A DNA stretch of 64,000 nucleotides from Microcyclospora pomicola. Lineage: Eukaryota > Ascomycota > Dothideomycetes > Capnodiales. The DNA is taken from the NCBI GenBank assembly GCA_002786065.1, contig NHNY01000017.1:1-64000 (forward strand), written 5' to 3'. Positions within the stretch are counted from its first letter, which is position 1. The number at the start of each line of letters is the position of its first letter. The notes beneath the pieces were generated by a model, which was given only the letters and a program-made list of their open reading frames with translations, was not told the origin of the DNA and ran no database searches. Shown one piece after another: positions 1-13,400 of this stretch. A program made the position numbers and the translations under genes.

Positions 1-92
1 AGGAAGAACCCCAATTATAGTTTGGGGCGAATCCCCAACCCAACCCACTTCCTACGGGTTGGGGAATCCCCTCCCCGTGGTGGCCTCTATGT
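1..92. other. GC-normal leader with short inverted repeat
   Basis: This short stretch has ordinary base composition and stops abruptly where the AT-rich fossil begins near 93. It contains a 10-bp inverted repeat (TCCCCAACCC at 32-41 pairing with GGGTTGGGGA at 56-65) around a 14-base loop. It may be the edge of another repeat that lies mostly outside the window. No gene is visible. Confidence 0.3.
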
Positions 93-918
93 TTACTATA
101 AATAGTAAGATTAGGCTACCTAATAGAATTAGAAAGGCTAAGTTTACTGTTAATAGTAGAGCATCTAGGGTATATATTGCTAGAAAATTAGCAGACAGGT
201 TGCCTAATAGATTAAGAAAATCTATTAATACAATCTAGATTAAATTACCTAATAGCTAGATCCTAAGATTAGAGAAGGCTATTATAACTCTAATCTCCCT
301 TAGGACCTAGTATAATACTCTTATTAGAGTAAGGGTAGTAGATCTAGAGGACTTTAATATAATCCTTAGCTTATTATAGCTTAAACAAGTCAATCCTTAG
401 ATTAATTAGCAAAAGGGAGAGATACACTTAAAGGATAGTTAAGGCAAGTCTTATATAATTAGGACTTATTCTAAGGTCTTTAATTTAGCTATAACTAGTT
501 ATTAAGAATATAAGTTAATAGACCTCTTAATTCCTATAGATTATATCTAAGAAGATAATTAAGTCTATCTTAGCTAGTTTAGGAATAGAGTTATTAAATC
601 TATCTTTATAATCTAAGAAGGGCTTTAACTAAGAGCAGTTAATCCCTAATTTTAACCTTTAGTAGATCAATACCTATATCTTTAGAAGGATTCCCTTCCT
701 AATAGACTTCTAAAACTAAGGTTTATAGACTATAAAATTAACACTAGAGACTCTAAGCCTATTAACAAACTAGCATATTAATTAAACCTATAACAACTAG
801 AGGAGCAAGCTAACTAGGTCTAATAACTACTTAATAAAGGACTAGTAAGGCTATCTTTAAGCCCTTAGGGCAGTCTAGTCTTGTTTATGCCTAAACCTAG
901 TAGTAATTAGAGAATATG

Positions 919-1134
919 TATAAGGCCCCTTTCCCACCTAAAGTAAGGTTGAAGTCACGTGTCTCTAGTCTTAGCATGAAGCGACACTTCGGTGCGCGAC
1001 CTGCGCACCTCGTACGCTTCATGGATTATTCTCGGTAGTAACTGTATTATACTATTACTCCCCTATTTCTGTGTACTACGCTATCCTTTGGCATCTAGAA
1101 GCTACGCCCTAGTAGTCTATTGCTGCCCCTTACA
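919..1134 (+). repeat. 5' LTR of chromovirus copy A
   Basis: This 216-bp direct repeat matches 7868-8083 and the inverted repeats at 8654-8869 and 15602-15817. Its ends in the family are TGTAAGG...CCTTACA, a short terminal inverted repeat. It follows the target duplication ATATG at 914-918. Confidence 0.92.
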
Positions 1135-4100
1135 ATTATAATCTATCTTTTGAGGAACATAGCCTAGTACATAGGATGGAGGACATTCAGGAGATAGAAG
1201 GGCATAGCACCTATGAAAACCCTATAGAGATAACTGCGAGCGACACTATACAAGACGCGAGCGCGACGCTAGAAGAGCGCTTGCGCATCGCGCGGGAAAA
1301 GCGGGATCGTCTTATTATGTAACGAGAGCTGCAGAGGGTGGAGGAAGAAGTAGCTATACTTAAGAGAGGTAATAGCATCCCTGATAGCCTCCCTGATCAT
1401 CTCCAAACCAGCTCAGCTATTACTATACCAAGATCCTTAGAACTCGCTTCGAGTTTGGCAGGAAGCGCCGTATGGTCGCTGCGTAAGCGTGCGACTAGCG
1501 ACGAAGAAGATGATGCGTAACCGCGTTTCAAAAAGCGGGACACCAAGCTAAAGGACTTAGATAAATACTATAGCAAGAGCATTAAGGAATATCGCAACTA
1601 CGTGCGCGATACGGAGCTTGCTGCTATAAACGCTCTAGGAGCCTTCCCTACAGAAGAAAACCTTATTACTTAGGCTATGCAGTTTCTCGAGGGAGACCCG
1701 AAAGAAACCTAGTGGTCGGAGTATAAGCGACTAAAGAGCGCAGGTGTCGCGCTTAACTAGGAACACTACAAGGCATTTCTGCTAGATATCTAGGCAGACC
1801 TAGTCAATCGTGGTATAGAGGCAAGCTAGCAATACAAGAAAGCGGAGCAACGAGAGGGCCAATCTGTAAGGGCCTTCGCTACCTTTCTTAAGACACTAGA
1901 AGCGTAGCTCCCCCTATACACCGAGGCGCAACGTGTGCAGTACCTGTTCACAGGAATGAGGCCGGAATTGAGGGCTTCTCTCTCCAACCACATAGTGATC
2001 CCTAACACAAGGGAGAAATTGATTGCTGTCGTAACTACTATAGAGACGAACATACGCCGCACTAGAGGCGCACGATCGGGACACGGTCGCATAACCGGAG
2101 AGTTACACTGTAGTCCTCGAGTCTCCTAAAGGACTCGAGGGAGTGGCAAATTGACGTACCCGACTCGCGCGCGCGACGAGCGTCGCGCGCCGGAGCCGCG
2201 TAAGTATGACAACGATACAGCTACAGCACCTAAACTAGGCACTTATTAGACCTGTGGAGAATCAGGTCACATCTCCCCTAACTGTCTAAAGAAGAGGAAG
2301 GGTGGAAATCCTAACAGGACCCCTGTCAACTATGTCAAGGTGGGAAAAGCCTAAGCGCTTCACAAAGTATAGCCAATATACAGCGCAGGGTAATCGAAAA
2401 ATTATCGGCTATAGAACGCAAGTATAGCGCGCAACGCGCGTATGGCGGCGAGACCGCACTTACAGCTATCCTTAATCCTAGTGTAGCTGTTACCCTAATT
2501 GATTAAGGGACAGCAGTAGACCTTAGTCTTAACCTAATCTCTAGCGACCTTCCTACGCTAGGATAGATAGGTAGCGAACGCAAGCATTGTTACGCTACGT
2601 ACGAGATGCGCGTGCAAATAGTAGACGACTATAGTGCGTAGCGCGACATAGACTTCGTAGCATACGGGGTAGACCGTGAAGGAAGCGCTCTACTGCTAGG
2701 CATACACACCCTCTACAAATATAGTATCAACCTAGACTGTCTAGCTTAGACCTTTAGATATAGGCTAAGTAGTAAGGAAGACATCTAATATGTGGAGGTA
2801 GAAGACTTCGACATAGACGAGGCAGTGTTCCTTAGGCTCGTCGTTACCGATACACCTGCGGCGTAAGTGCGCGCGACAAGCGACGCACTTCCGCTAGAAC
2901 TTGCAGAGAACGTAGAAGTGTTTGACAGCGACAAGGCATCCTTATTGCTATCGCATCGATAAACAGACTATCGAATCGATATTATAGAAGGCAAGGAGCC
3001 CCTATATAGGCCGCTATATAACCTGTTAGAGCGCGAACTGCGCCTATTGCGCGAGTATCTTAAAGAGAATCTTGCGAGCGGTAGGATACGCTATAGCTAC
3101 AGCCTAGCAGGGGCCCTAATCCTGTTCGTTCCTAAGAAGGATGGCACCCTTAGACTGTGTGTTGATTATCGTAGTCTAAATGCAGTAACTGTTAAGAATA
3201 GGTGCCCGCTACTATTAATCGCGGAGACACTCGATCGCTTGTCAGGCGCATGTTACTATACGACCCTCGATCTTCAAGAGGCCTACTACAGGATTAGAAT
3301 CAATCCTAGAGATGAATAGAAAACAGCCTTTCGCACCCGCTATAGGCACTTCGAATACCTAGTAATGCCCTTCGGACTTACGAACGCACCTGCGACCTTC
3401 TAGTCGCACATCAATCGTGCGCTAGTAGGGCTGCTAGATACTATATGTATAGTCTATTTAGATAACATCTTGATTTTCACGCACAGCGAGGATATCGCGA
3501 CGCACTAGCGCGCGGTCAACGAAGTACTTAAGAGACTTAAGCGACACAAACTGTACGTGAAATTGTCGAAATGCACCTTCGCTGCGAAGGAAGTATCGTT
3601 CCTAGGCTTTATTGTAAGTACTAAGGGAGTTACTACAGATGCCTCTAAGGTGGAGACCATCACTACCTAGCTAGAGCCTAAAAGCGTGAAGGAACTACAG
3701 ACGTTCTTAGGATTCTCGAATTTCTATCGAAGGTTCGTCGTAGGTTACGCGCGCATTATAGCGCCCCTTATAGACCTGCTTAAAGGAAGCAAGGCTTTTA
3801 GCTAGAGCAGCAATGCTTAAGAAGCGTTCGATAGGCTCAAGACTGCCTATTCAACTGCGCCTATTATGCGCCACTTTGACCCGGCGCGCAAGATCCGCAT
3901 CGAAACAGATACATCTAGATTTACGATCTCTAGTATCCTCTTATAGCTGTTTAAGGATGACTAATAGCACCCTATTGCCTTTGTCTTAAGGAAGCTTTAA
4001 GAAGCAGAGAGAAATTGGGAAACTTATGATTAAGAGCTGTTAGCTATTGTGTACGCTTTCAAAACATAGCGACATTATGTCGAAGGAGCAAGCTCCTACA

Positions 4101-6300
4101 TAGATGTGTACACCGATCATAACAACCTGCGCGGCATACGCGCTGTATAGAAGCTCAACCCGCGTCAAGCACGCTAGGCGGTTTACCTAGCAGCGTTCGA
4201 TTTTAATATCTATTACACTGCTAGAGTTAAGAACCCTGTAGATAGCCCTTCGCGAAGGCCTGATTACTACACTAAAAACCAAGCTATGCAGAGATTGTTG
4301 CTAACATTGCAAAGAAAGCTAGTAGTAATAGCAGAAATCCGGACGATGTCCGAGAGTGGAGCACGAGGATCTACGCCCGAGCAGAGCTCGGTTGTAGACA
4401 GCGAGACGCTAGTCGCACGCCTATACAGCGCATCAGCGATAAACCCGGCTGCTAGCGCTACTAGTTGCAAACAGTACGTGCCACGCTATAAAGCACGCGT
4501 GCTTATAAGCGAACTTGCGAAGGATGATTCTAGTGTTAGTGTGAATAGGATCCTTACAGCTTAGCAAAGGGACGCCTTTGCAATAGAGCGCAGGTCGCAC
4601 GCAACGTCAGCGCAGAAGCATCGTAGCAAGGGTAACCCTACATAGAGGGTTGACTAGAATAACCTTTTAAGATTCAAGGGCAGAATCTATGTGCTACTAG
4701 AATCGAGTATTCGGCAGGAACTCTTAAAGCAGCACTATGACTATATCATAGCTGGCCATTTTGGCGCAAGTCGTACGCACGACCTTCTTACAAGAAGCTA
4801 TTATTAGCAGAACATGTGCAATAATGTAGACGAATATGTCCGTATATGTGCTGTATACTAACGAATGAAAGTCGAAAGGCAATTGCCTTATAGAGAGCTA
4901 AGTTCCTTACCTATCCCTTTATAACTATTCTTAGAATTGACTATGGATTTTATTACAGGTCTACCTCTAGCAAAGCGCGACAACTACGTATATGATGCGA
5001 TCCTTGTAGTAGTCGACTGCTACTTAAAGATAACTCGATATATCGCTGTAAGGAAGGATTAGGATGCAAATGACCTTGTAAAGCAGTTTTTCAATAAAAT
5101 CTGTTGCAAATAGGGGATACCTTAAGGCATTGTAACTGATCGAGGCCTAACCTTTACATTAAGGTTCTAGAAGGAAATCTGCTTCCAATTGCAAATTAAG
5201 AGGCGTTTTAGTACTGCTTTCCACCTACAGAGTGATAGACAGACTAAAAGGCAGAACTAGACGCTTAAGTACTACCTGCACTGCTACTGCGTAGTAGAGT
5301 AGAGCGACTAGATAGACTTAATACCCTAAGCCGAATTCTGCTATAACAATTCAAAACATGCAAGTACTAGACAGAGCCCTTTCTTTATTGTCTATAGCAT
5401 ATATGCAAACATAGGAGATGCCTCTAAGGACAGAGTTATAGAGGGGGAGGTACCTGTAGCCGTAGCGAGAATTGAACGCATACGCAACGTACGTGAATCT
5501 CTCGAAAAACATTTGCAAGCGGTATAGGAACATTAGCAGAAATGGTTCAATCAGAATCATAGACCTATGTCCTTTAAGCAAGAGGACTTAGTGTTACTAA
5601 GCACTAGAAACCTAAAGCTAGCATTACTAACCCGCAAAATGTCACCTAAATTCGTGGGACCATTTAGAGTGCGCGACGCAGTTAGTACGCAAGCCTATCG
5701 CCTGTAGCTCACACCAAAGTATCGCATTTATAACGTGTTCTATATAGGACTGCTTAAGCTATTCCACTAGAGACCTAGGGACCCTAAGCTAGATATAGAG
5801 GCACCTACATTAGTAGATAACGAAGGTTAGGAGCAATAGAAGGTGGAAAAGCTCCTTAATCAGCGAATTTATAAGGGAAATAGACAGTACCTAGTACGAT
5901 AGAAAGGGTACTCTAAGGTATAGGATACCTAGATAAGTAGCGATGAACTCGATAGTGCGAGCGAGTTGCGCCTCGAGTGCGATGCTAGGCTAGACGACAC
6001 TAGAAAGACTAGCCAAAATAACAAAGGCACACCTTAGAGAGGTAGACTAAGAGGAAGGCTAAGGAAGTTACTGTAGGTCGTTGTTGCGAAGCTGCGATAC
6101 CCGAAAACGACTGTTATGCGCACGTTAAGGTATTCACAGACACATCTGGCGGACACAAAATTAGAGAAGACAATGATCAAACAGCATAGTATTTAGCCCT
6201 AGCTAGCATAACTACTTGCATAGGACATAAGCTACCTAAACGCTAACTATTAGAGAGCTAGGCGCGGACCTAGCGTTCTATATACGCTCCTTATAGATGC

Positions 6301-7200
6301 TTAGGCATCGTCAAAACCACTAAAGTCCTTACTAGAGTCAGTGGTGCTGCTACCTTCCTTATCACTCCTAGCTGTGTTTCTAGGGGTTCTAGCACCCGGC
6401 AGACCTAACTCTTGACGCATACGTGCGGCGGCGATAGGGCGGGCAACGATCGGAGCCTCGGCGGCAGCGCGGCGCTCGGCCAAACGGTCTATAGTCTTAG
6501 TCATCTATTTACAGTGTTAGCATCGTGCGAGCGACGTGCGTGCATAGAGCGAACTTACGCCGAAGAGCGTAGCGTTTAAGTCGCCTAGGCTGTTGTTAAT
6601 AGCGACGTTGGAGGCGATTAAGCGACGCGTGTTTACGTTGCTGATGCGCTGCTTAGCTAGGATCAGGCGCAAGTAGTCTGCACTGGTGGTAGGGTTCCTA
6701 GTGGCTGCATTTACCTGCTAGCCCTAGCGTGCTGCGCTTAACCTAAGCGCCTAGAGCGAGATAGTGGCGGCTTTCTAGGCACGCGCAAGCTTTAAGCCTG
6801 TACGCTAGACAGTAGGGTCGTCCTTGCCTCTAGCACCATTAAGGGCAGCAACAGCTCTGTTATATCTCTTACAAAGGTGGTACAGACGCTCGTAGCGCCC
6901 GTACATCTCGGGAGGGATCTGTTCGAACGATTAGCGATGCACCTGCGCGACTCGCAAAGGAAAAACTCACTAAACTATAGCTGCGATGGCCAGACACACA
7001 GTGCTTGCACCTAGCTTCCTTAGGCTTGTTACAGAGCTTGCTCTGCTTAGCAATAGCGGAGAAGCACCTAGTGCAGGTAGGAATTTGAGGCTTAGGTGCG
7101 TCCTTACGAAGGTCGGCATCGCGCTACACAAAAGGCTCTACGCGATTGACCTAGCGCTTGCTAATGTACTTAGGGAGACTAAAGATCATAATAGGCAGTG
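6301..7200 (-). other. Antisense accessory reading segment within chromovirus copy A (fossil)
   Basis: On the strand opposite gag-pol, between pol and the 3' LTR, lies a coding-like segment that is mirrored base for base in copy B (9536-10436, +). Visible there are an N-terminal part with two CxxC-type Cys pairs, a basic/aromatic middle, and a short Ala/Arg-rich then Ser/Thr/Asp-rich C-terminal part that reads through 6301-6504. Stretches with GT..AG ends interrupt the reading. Because it is antisense, introns here would not be removed from the element's own genomic RNA, so they could travel with it. The product is unrecognised. The segment is decayed like the rest of the element. Confidence 0.5.
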
Positions 7201-7867
7201 AGATGCTAGTGCGCTAAACGTGCGTACGATAGGTGTGATAATAGTGATGCAGGTGCGTTACGAGTAGACAGAAGAATGTGCTAAACAATCAGAAGGTGTG
7301 ATAATGTTGTAGGAAGGAACTTCCTAGGAGGAAGTTTGAAGTTATAAACACAACAACAACAACATCAGCCCTACTATCAGCGCAACGCGCGTCATACCTG
7401 CGCACAACAACAGTAACGCGTTCGACGCAGCAACGCGTATTATAGCCTTACGACAAGGTTTAGGACATGCATATGCAGACTACAGGCATTGTAGACATTA
7501 AGGAGACCGTCGATACAGGGGTGCACAACAAGCGACATAGATACAGCAGCTTACAGGCTCGAGGAGGTCTATCCCGGCTGCAGACTCGGGCACAAGGCTT
7601 GTCGAGGAACCGTTAGCTACACATGCGTGCGAGGCGCGATCGCGAAGCGCGTCGCACTCTACGCGTATACTGCTCTCGTAGGCCCGAACTACTCCCTAGG
7701 GACTCTAACATAGCGAGCTCGTACTAAGCGAACGGCCGTCGCACATACGTGCGACGAGCGTTCGGGAGACGACCGACTACCGCTTCGATCTCGGCTATCG
7801 TAGCTGTAGGATCACTATGTAGGAGACCTCTCTTATCCTAGGGACAGGATCTAGGGGGGAGGAGAGT

Positions 7868-8083
7868 TGTAAGGCCCCTTTCCTACCTGAAGTAAGGTTG
7901 AAGTCACGTGTCTCTAGTCTTAGCATAAAGCGACACTTCGGTGCGCGACCTGCGCACCTCGTACGCTTTATAGATTATTCTCGGTAGTAACTGTATCATA
8001 CTATTACTCCCCTATTTCTGTGTACTACGCTATCCTTTGGCATCTAGAAGCTACGCCCTAGTAGTCTATTGCTGCCCCTTACA
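7868..8083 (+). repeat. 3' LTR of chromovirus copy A
   Basis: This 216-bp repeat begins TGTAAGG and ends CTTACA. A polypurine tract (7853-7866) lies just upstream and the second ATATG target duplication follows at 8084-8088. Confidence 0.93.
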
Positions 8084-8653
8084 ATATGTGTTAACTATAG
8101 GGCCCTTAATAAGGTTACTGTTAAGAACACATTTCCCTTACCTAGGATTTAAGACTGCCTTAATGCTATTGCTCTAGCTAAGTACTTTAGCAAGCTTAAC
8201 CTTGTTTCTAGATTTTAGTAGCTATTAGTAGACTAGAAAGATGTTCATAAGACAGCCTTTAATACTAGAGATAGTAAATATAAGTTTATAGTTATGCTAT
8301 TTAGCTTAACTAATGCTCTATCTTTATTTTAAACATTAATAAATAATTTGTTAAGAGATTTGCTCTGGAAATGCTGTATAGTGTATCTTAATAACATCTT
8401 AATTTACTCTAACTTAAAGGCTAAACATAAACAACACCTCTAAGCAGTGTTTTAAAAGCTCTAAGAGGCTGACCTTTTCTATTCCCTAGCTAAATATAAG
8501 ATTAGAGTTATAGAAGTTACCTTTTATAGCTACTTAGTAAGGTATAACTAAGTTAAACCTATAGCTAATAAGGTTAAAGCTATTATAGACTAGCTACAAC
8601 CTACTAATATTTAGAAAGTTAGGCAATTCCTTAGTCTTATTAGTTATTATAGG

Positions 8654-8869
8654 TGTAAGGGGCAGCAATAGACTACTAGGGCGTAGCTTCTAGATGCTAA
8701 AGGATAGCGTAGTACATAGAAATAGGGGAGTAATAGTATGATACAGTTACTACTAAGAATAATCTATAAAGCGTACGAGGTGCGTAGGTCGCGCACCGAA
8801 GTGTCGCTTTATGCCAAGACTGGAGACACGTGACTTTAACCTCACTTTAGGTAGGAAAGGGGCCTTACA
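8654..8869 (-). repeat. 3' LTR of chromovirus copy B
   Basis: This 216-bp repeat lies left-most because the element is on the minus strand. It follows the target duplication ATAGG (8649-8653) and is bordered inside by the complement of the polypurine tract at about 8871-8884. Confidence 0.92.
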
Positions 8870-9535
8870 ACTCTCCTCCCCCCTAGATCCTGTCCCTAGG
8901 ATAAGAGAGGTCTCCTATATAGTGATCCTACAGCTACGATAGCCGAGATCGAAGCGGTAGTCGGTCGTCTCCCGAACGCTCGTCGCATGTATGTGCGACG
9001 GCCGTTCGCTTAGTACGAGCTCGCTATGTTAGAGTCCCTAGGGAGTAGTTCGGGCCTACGAGAGCAGTACACGCGTAGAGTGCGACGCGCTTCGCGATCG
9101 CGCCTCGTACGCATGTGTAGCTAACAGTTCCTCGACAAGCCTTGTGCCCGAGTCTGTAGCCGGGATAGACCTCCTCGAGCCTACAGGCTGCTGCATCTAT
9201 GTCGCTTGTTGTGCACCCCTGTATCGACGGTCTCCTTAATGTCTACAATGCCTATAGTCTACATGTGTATGTCCTAAACCTCGTCGTGAGGCTATAATAC
9301 ACGTTGCCGCGTCGAACGCGTTGCTGTTGTTGTGCGCAGGTATGACGCGCGTTACGCTAATAGTAGGGCTGATGTTGTTGTTATTGTGTTTATAACTTTA
9401 AACTTCCTTCTAGGAAGTTCCTTCCTATAACATTATCACACCTTCTAATTGTTTAGCACATTCTTCTGTCTATTCGTAACGCACCTGCATCACTATTATC
9501 ACACCTATCGCACGCACGTTTAACGTACTAGCATC

Positions 9536-10436
9536 TTATTGCCTATCATAATCTTCAGTCTCCCTAAGTACATTAGTAAGCGCTAGGTCAATCGCGTAGA
9601 GCCTTTCGTGTGGCGCGATGCCGACCTACGTGAGGACGTACCTAAGCCTCAAATTCTTACCTGCACTAGGTGCTTCTCCGCTATTACTAAGCAGAGTAAG
9701 CTCTGTAACAAGCCTAAGGAAGCTAGGTGCAAGCACTGTGTGTCTAGCTATCGCAGCTATAGTTTGGTAAGTTTTTCCTTTACGAGTCGCGTAGGTGCAT
9801 CGCTAATCGTTCGAACAGATCCCCCCCGAGATGTACGGGCGCTACGAGCGTCTGTACCACCTTCGTAAGAGATATAATAGAGCTGTTGCTGCCCTTAATA
9901 GTACTAGAGGCAAGGACGACCCTACTGTCTAGCGTACAGGCTTGAAGCTTGCGCGTGCCCAGAAAGCCGCTACTATCTCGCTCTAGGCGCTTAGGTTGAG
10001 CGCAGCACGCTAGGGCTAGCAGGTGAATGCAGCTACTAGGAACCCTACTACCAGTGCAGACTACTTGCGCCTGATCCTAGCTAAGCAGCGCATCAGCAAC
10101 GCAAACACGCGTCGCTTGATCGCCTCCAACGTCGCTATTAATAACAGCCTAGGCGACTTGAACGCTACGCTCTTCGGCGTAAGTTCGCCCTATGCACGTA
10201 CGTCGCTCGCACGATGCTAACACTGCAAATAGATGACTAAGACTATAGACCGTTTAGCCGAGCGCCGCGCCGCCGCCGAGGCTCCGATCGTTGCCCGCCC
10301 TATCGCCGCCGTACGTGCGCGTTAAGAGTTGGGTCTGCCGGGTGCTAGAACCCCTAGAAACACAGCTAGGAGTGATGAGGAAGGTAGCAGCACCACTAAC
10401 TCTAGTAAGGACTTTGGTGGTTTTAACGATGCCTAA
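9536..10436 (+). other. Antisense accessory reading segment within chromovirus copy B (fossil)
   Basis: This is the counterpart of 6301-7200 and the clearer of the two. The N-terminal part contains LTCTRCFSAITK and, about 20 residues on, CKHC, a zinc-binding-like pattern. A GTAAGT at about 9768 with an AG near 9821 bounds a short intron-like stretch. A second runs from GTAAGT near 10180 to TAG near 10230, with a textbook CTAAC branch site near 10218. A Ser/Thr/Asp-rich tail follows to about 10436. No known family is recognised. Both copies keep the same layout, so the segment belongs to the element rather than to a host gene at the insertion site. Confidence 0.55.
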
Positions 10437-13400
10437 GCATCTATAAGGAGCGTATGTAGAACGCTGGGTCCGCGCCTAGCTCTCTGATAGTTGGCGTTTA
10501 GGTGGCTTATGTCCTATACAAGTAGTTATGCTAGCTAGGGCTAAATACTATGCTGTTTGATCATTGTCTTCTCTAATTTTGTGTCTGTTAGATGTGTCTG
10601 TAAATACCCTAACGTGCGCATAACAGTCGTTTTCGGGTATCGCAGCTTCGCAACAACGACCTACAGTAACTTCCTTAGCCTTCCTCTTAGTCTACCTCTC
10701 TAAGGTGTGCCTTTATCATTTTAGCTAGTCTTTCTAGTGTCGTCTAGCCTGGCATCGCACTCGAGGCGCAACTCGCTCGTACTATCGAGTTCATCGCTAC
10801 TTATCTAGGTATCCTATACCTTAGAGTACCCTTTCTATCGTACTAGGTACTGTCTATTTCCCTTATAAATTCGCCGATCAAGGAGCTTTTCCACCTCCTA
10901 TTGCTCCTAACCTTCGTCATCCACTAATACAGGTGCCTCTGTATCTAGCTTAGGGTCCCTAGGTCTCTAGTGGAATAGCTTGAGCAGTCCTACATAGAAC
11001 ACGTTATAAATGCGATACTTTAGTGTGAGCTATAGGCGATAGGCTTGCGCACTAACTGCGTCGCGCACTCTGAATGGTCCCACGAATTTGGGTGACATTT
11101 TGCGGGTTGGTGATGCCAGCTTTAGGTTTCTAGTGCTCAGTAACACTAAGTCCCCTTGCTTAAAGGACATAGGTCTATAATTCTAATTGAACTATTTCTG
11201 CTAATATTCCTATGCCGCTTACAAATGTTTTTCGAGAGATTCACGTGCGTTACGCATGCGTTCAATTCTCGCTGCGGCTGCGGGTACCTCCCCCTCTATA
11301 ACTCTGTCCTTAGAGGCATCTCCTATGTTTGTATATGTGCTATAGACAATAAAGAAAGGGCTCTGTCTAGTACTTGTATGTTTTAAATTGTTATAGTAGA
11401 ATTCGGCTTAGGGTATCAAGTCTATCTAGTCGCTCTGCTCTGCTACGTAGTAGCAGCGCAGGTAGTGCTTAAGCGTCTGGTTCTGCCTTTTAGTCTGTCT
11501 ATCACTCTATAGGTGGAAAGCAGTACTAAAACGCCTCTTAATTTGCAATTAGAAGCAGATTTCCTTCTAGAACCTTAATATAAAGGTTGGGCCTCGATCA
11601 GTTACAATGCCTTAAGGTATCCCCTATTTGCAACAGATTTTATTAAAAAACTGCTTTGTAAGGTTATTTGCATCCTAATCCTTCCTTGCAGCGATATATC
11701 GAGTCATCTTTAAGTAGCGGTCGACTACTATAAGGATCGCATTATATACGTAGTTGTCGCGCTTTGCTAAAGGTAGACCTGTAATAAAATCCATAGTCAA
11801 TTCTAAGAATAGTTATAAAGGGATAGGCAAGGAACTTAGCTCTCTATAAGGCAATTGCCTTTCGACTTTCATTCGTTAGCATACAGCACATGTACGGACA
11901 TATTCGTCTACATCATTGCGTATGTTCTGCCAATAATAGCTTCTTACGAGAAGGTCGTGTGTACGACTTGCGCCGAAATAGCTAGCTATAATATAGTTAT
12001 AGTGCTGCTTTAAGAGTTCCTGCCGAATACTCGATTCTAGTAGCACATAGATTCTGCCCTTGAATCTTAAAAGGTCATTCTAGTTAACCCTCTATGTAGG
12101 GTTACCCTTACTACGATGCTTCTGCGCTAACGTTGCGTGCGACCTACGCTCTATTATAAAGGCGTCCCTTTGCTAAGCCGTAAGGATCCTATTTACACCA
12201 ACACTAGAATTATCCTTCGCAAGTTCGCTTACAAGCACGCGTGCTTTATAGCGTGGCACGCACTGTTTGCAACTAGTAGCGCTAGCAGCCGGGTTCATCG
12301 CTAATACGCTACATAGGCGTGCGACTAGCGTCTCGCTGTCCACAACCGAGCTCTACTTAGGCGTAGATCCTTATGCTCTACTCTCGGACATCGTCCGGAT
12401 TTCTGCTATTACTGCTAGCTTTCTTTGCAATGTTGGCAACAATCTCTGCATAGCTTGGTTTTCAGTGTAGTAATTAGGCCTTCGCGAAGGGCTATCTATA
12501 GGGTTCTTAACTCTAGCAGTGTGATGGATATTGAAATCGAACGCTGCTAGGTAAACCGCCTAGCGTGCTTGACGCGGGTTAAGCTTCTGCACAGCGCGTA
12601 TACCGCGTAGGTTGTTATGATCGGTGTATACATCCACGTAGGAGCTTGCTCCTTCGACATAATGTCGCCATGTTTTGAAAGCGTACACAATAGCTAACAG
12701 CTCTTAATTATAAGTTTCCCAATTTCTCTCTGCTTCTTGAAGCTTCCTTAAGACAAAGGCAATAGGGTGCTATTAGTCATCTTTAAACAGCTGTAAGAGG
12801 ATGCTAGAGATCGCAAATCCAGATGCATCTGTTTCGATGCGGATCTTACGCGCCGGGTCAAAGTGGCGCATAATAGGCGCAGTTAAATAGGCAGTCTTGA
12901 GCCTATCGAACGCTTCTTAAGCATTGCTGCTCTAGCTAAAAGCCTTGCTTCCTTTGAGTAGGTCTGTAAGGGGCGCTGTAATACGCGCGTAACCTGCGAC
13001 GAACCTTCGATAGAAATTCGAGAATCCTAAGAACGTCTGTAGTTCCTTTATGCTTTTAGGCTCTAGCTAGGTAGTAATGGTCTCTACCTTAGAGGCATCT
13101 ACAGTAACTCCCTTAGTGCTTACAATAAAGCCTAGGAACGATACTTCCTTCGCAGCGAAGGTGCATTTCGACAATTTCACGTACAGTTCGTGTCGCTTAA
13201 GTCTCTTAAGTACTTCGTTAACCGCGCGCCAGTACGTCGCGATATCCTCGCTGTGTGTGAAAATCAAGATGTTATCTAAATAGACTATACATATAGTATC
13301 TAGCAGCCCTACTAGCGCACGATTGATGTGCGACTAGAAGGTCGCAGGTGCGTTCGTAAGTCCGAAGGGCATCACTAGGTATTCGAAGTGCCTATAGCGG

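Larger units (their letters stand above)
919..8083 (+). mobile_element. Ty3/Gypsy chromovirus copy A, fossil
   Basis: The copy has full length structure: 216-bp LTRs (919-1134 and 7868-8083), a 5-bp target duplication ATATG (914-918 and 8084-8088) and a polypurine tract at 7853-7866 just before the 3' LTR. Parts in order are gag (about 1176-2390) with a CCHC-knuckle-like stretch near 2250-2290, a protease-like region (about 2480-2720), RT (about 3000-3700, with [11 protein letters not shown]), RNase H (about 3890-4250), integrase (about 4700-5480) and a chromodomain-like segment (about 5840-5960). About 1.9 kb lies between pol and the 3' LTR and holds an antisense reading segment. The copy is broken, with dozens of changes of RIP type. 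The two LTRs differ at about seven sites, all transitions. It inserted into the RT region of the older Gypsy element. Confidence 0.92.

Noticed and set aside
1135-1160. Primer-binding site after the 5' LTR of copy A
   Set aside because: The sequence does not clearly match the 3' end of a tRNA that I can name, so it was not annotated.
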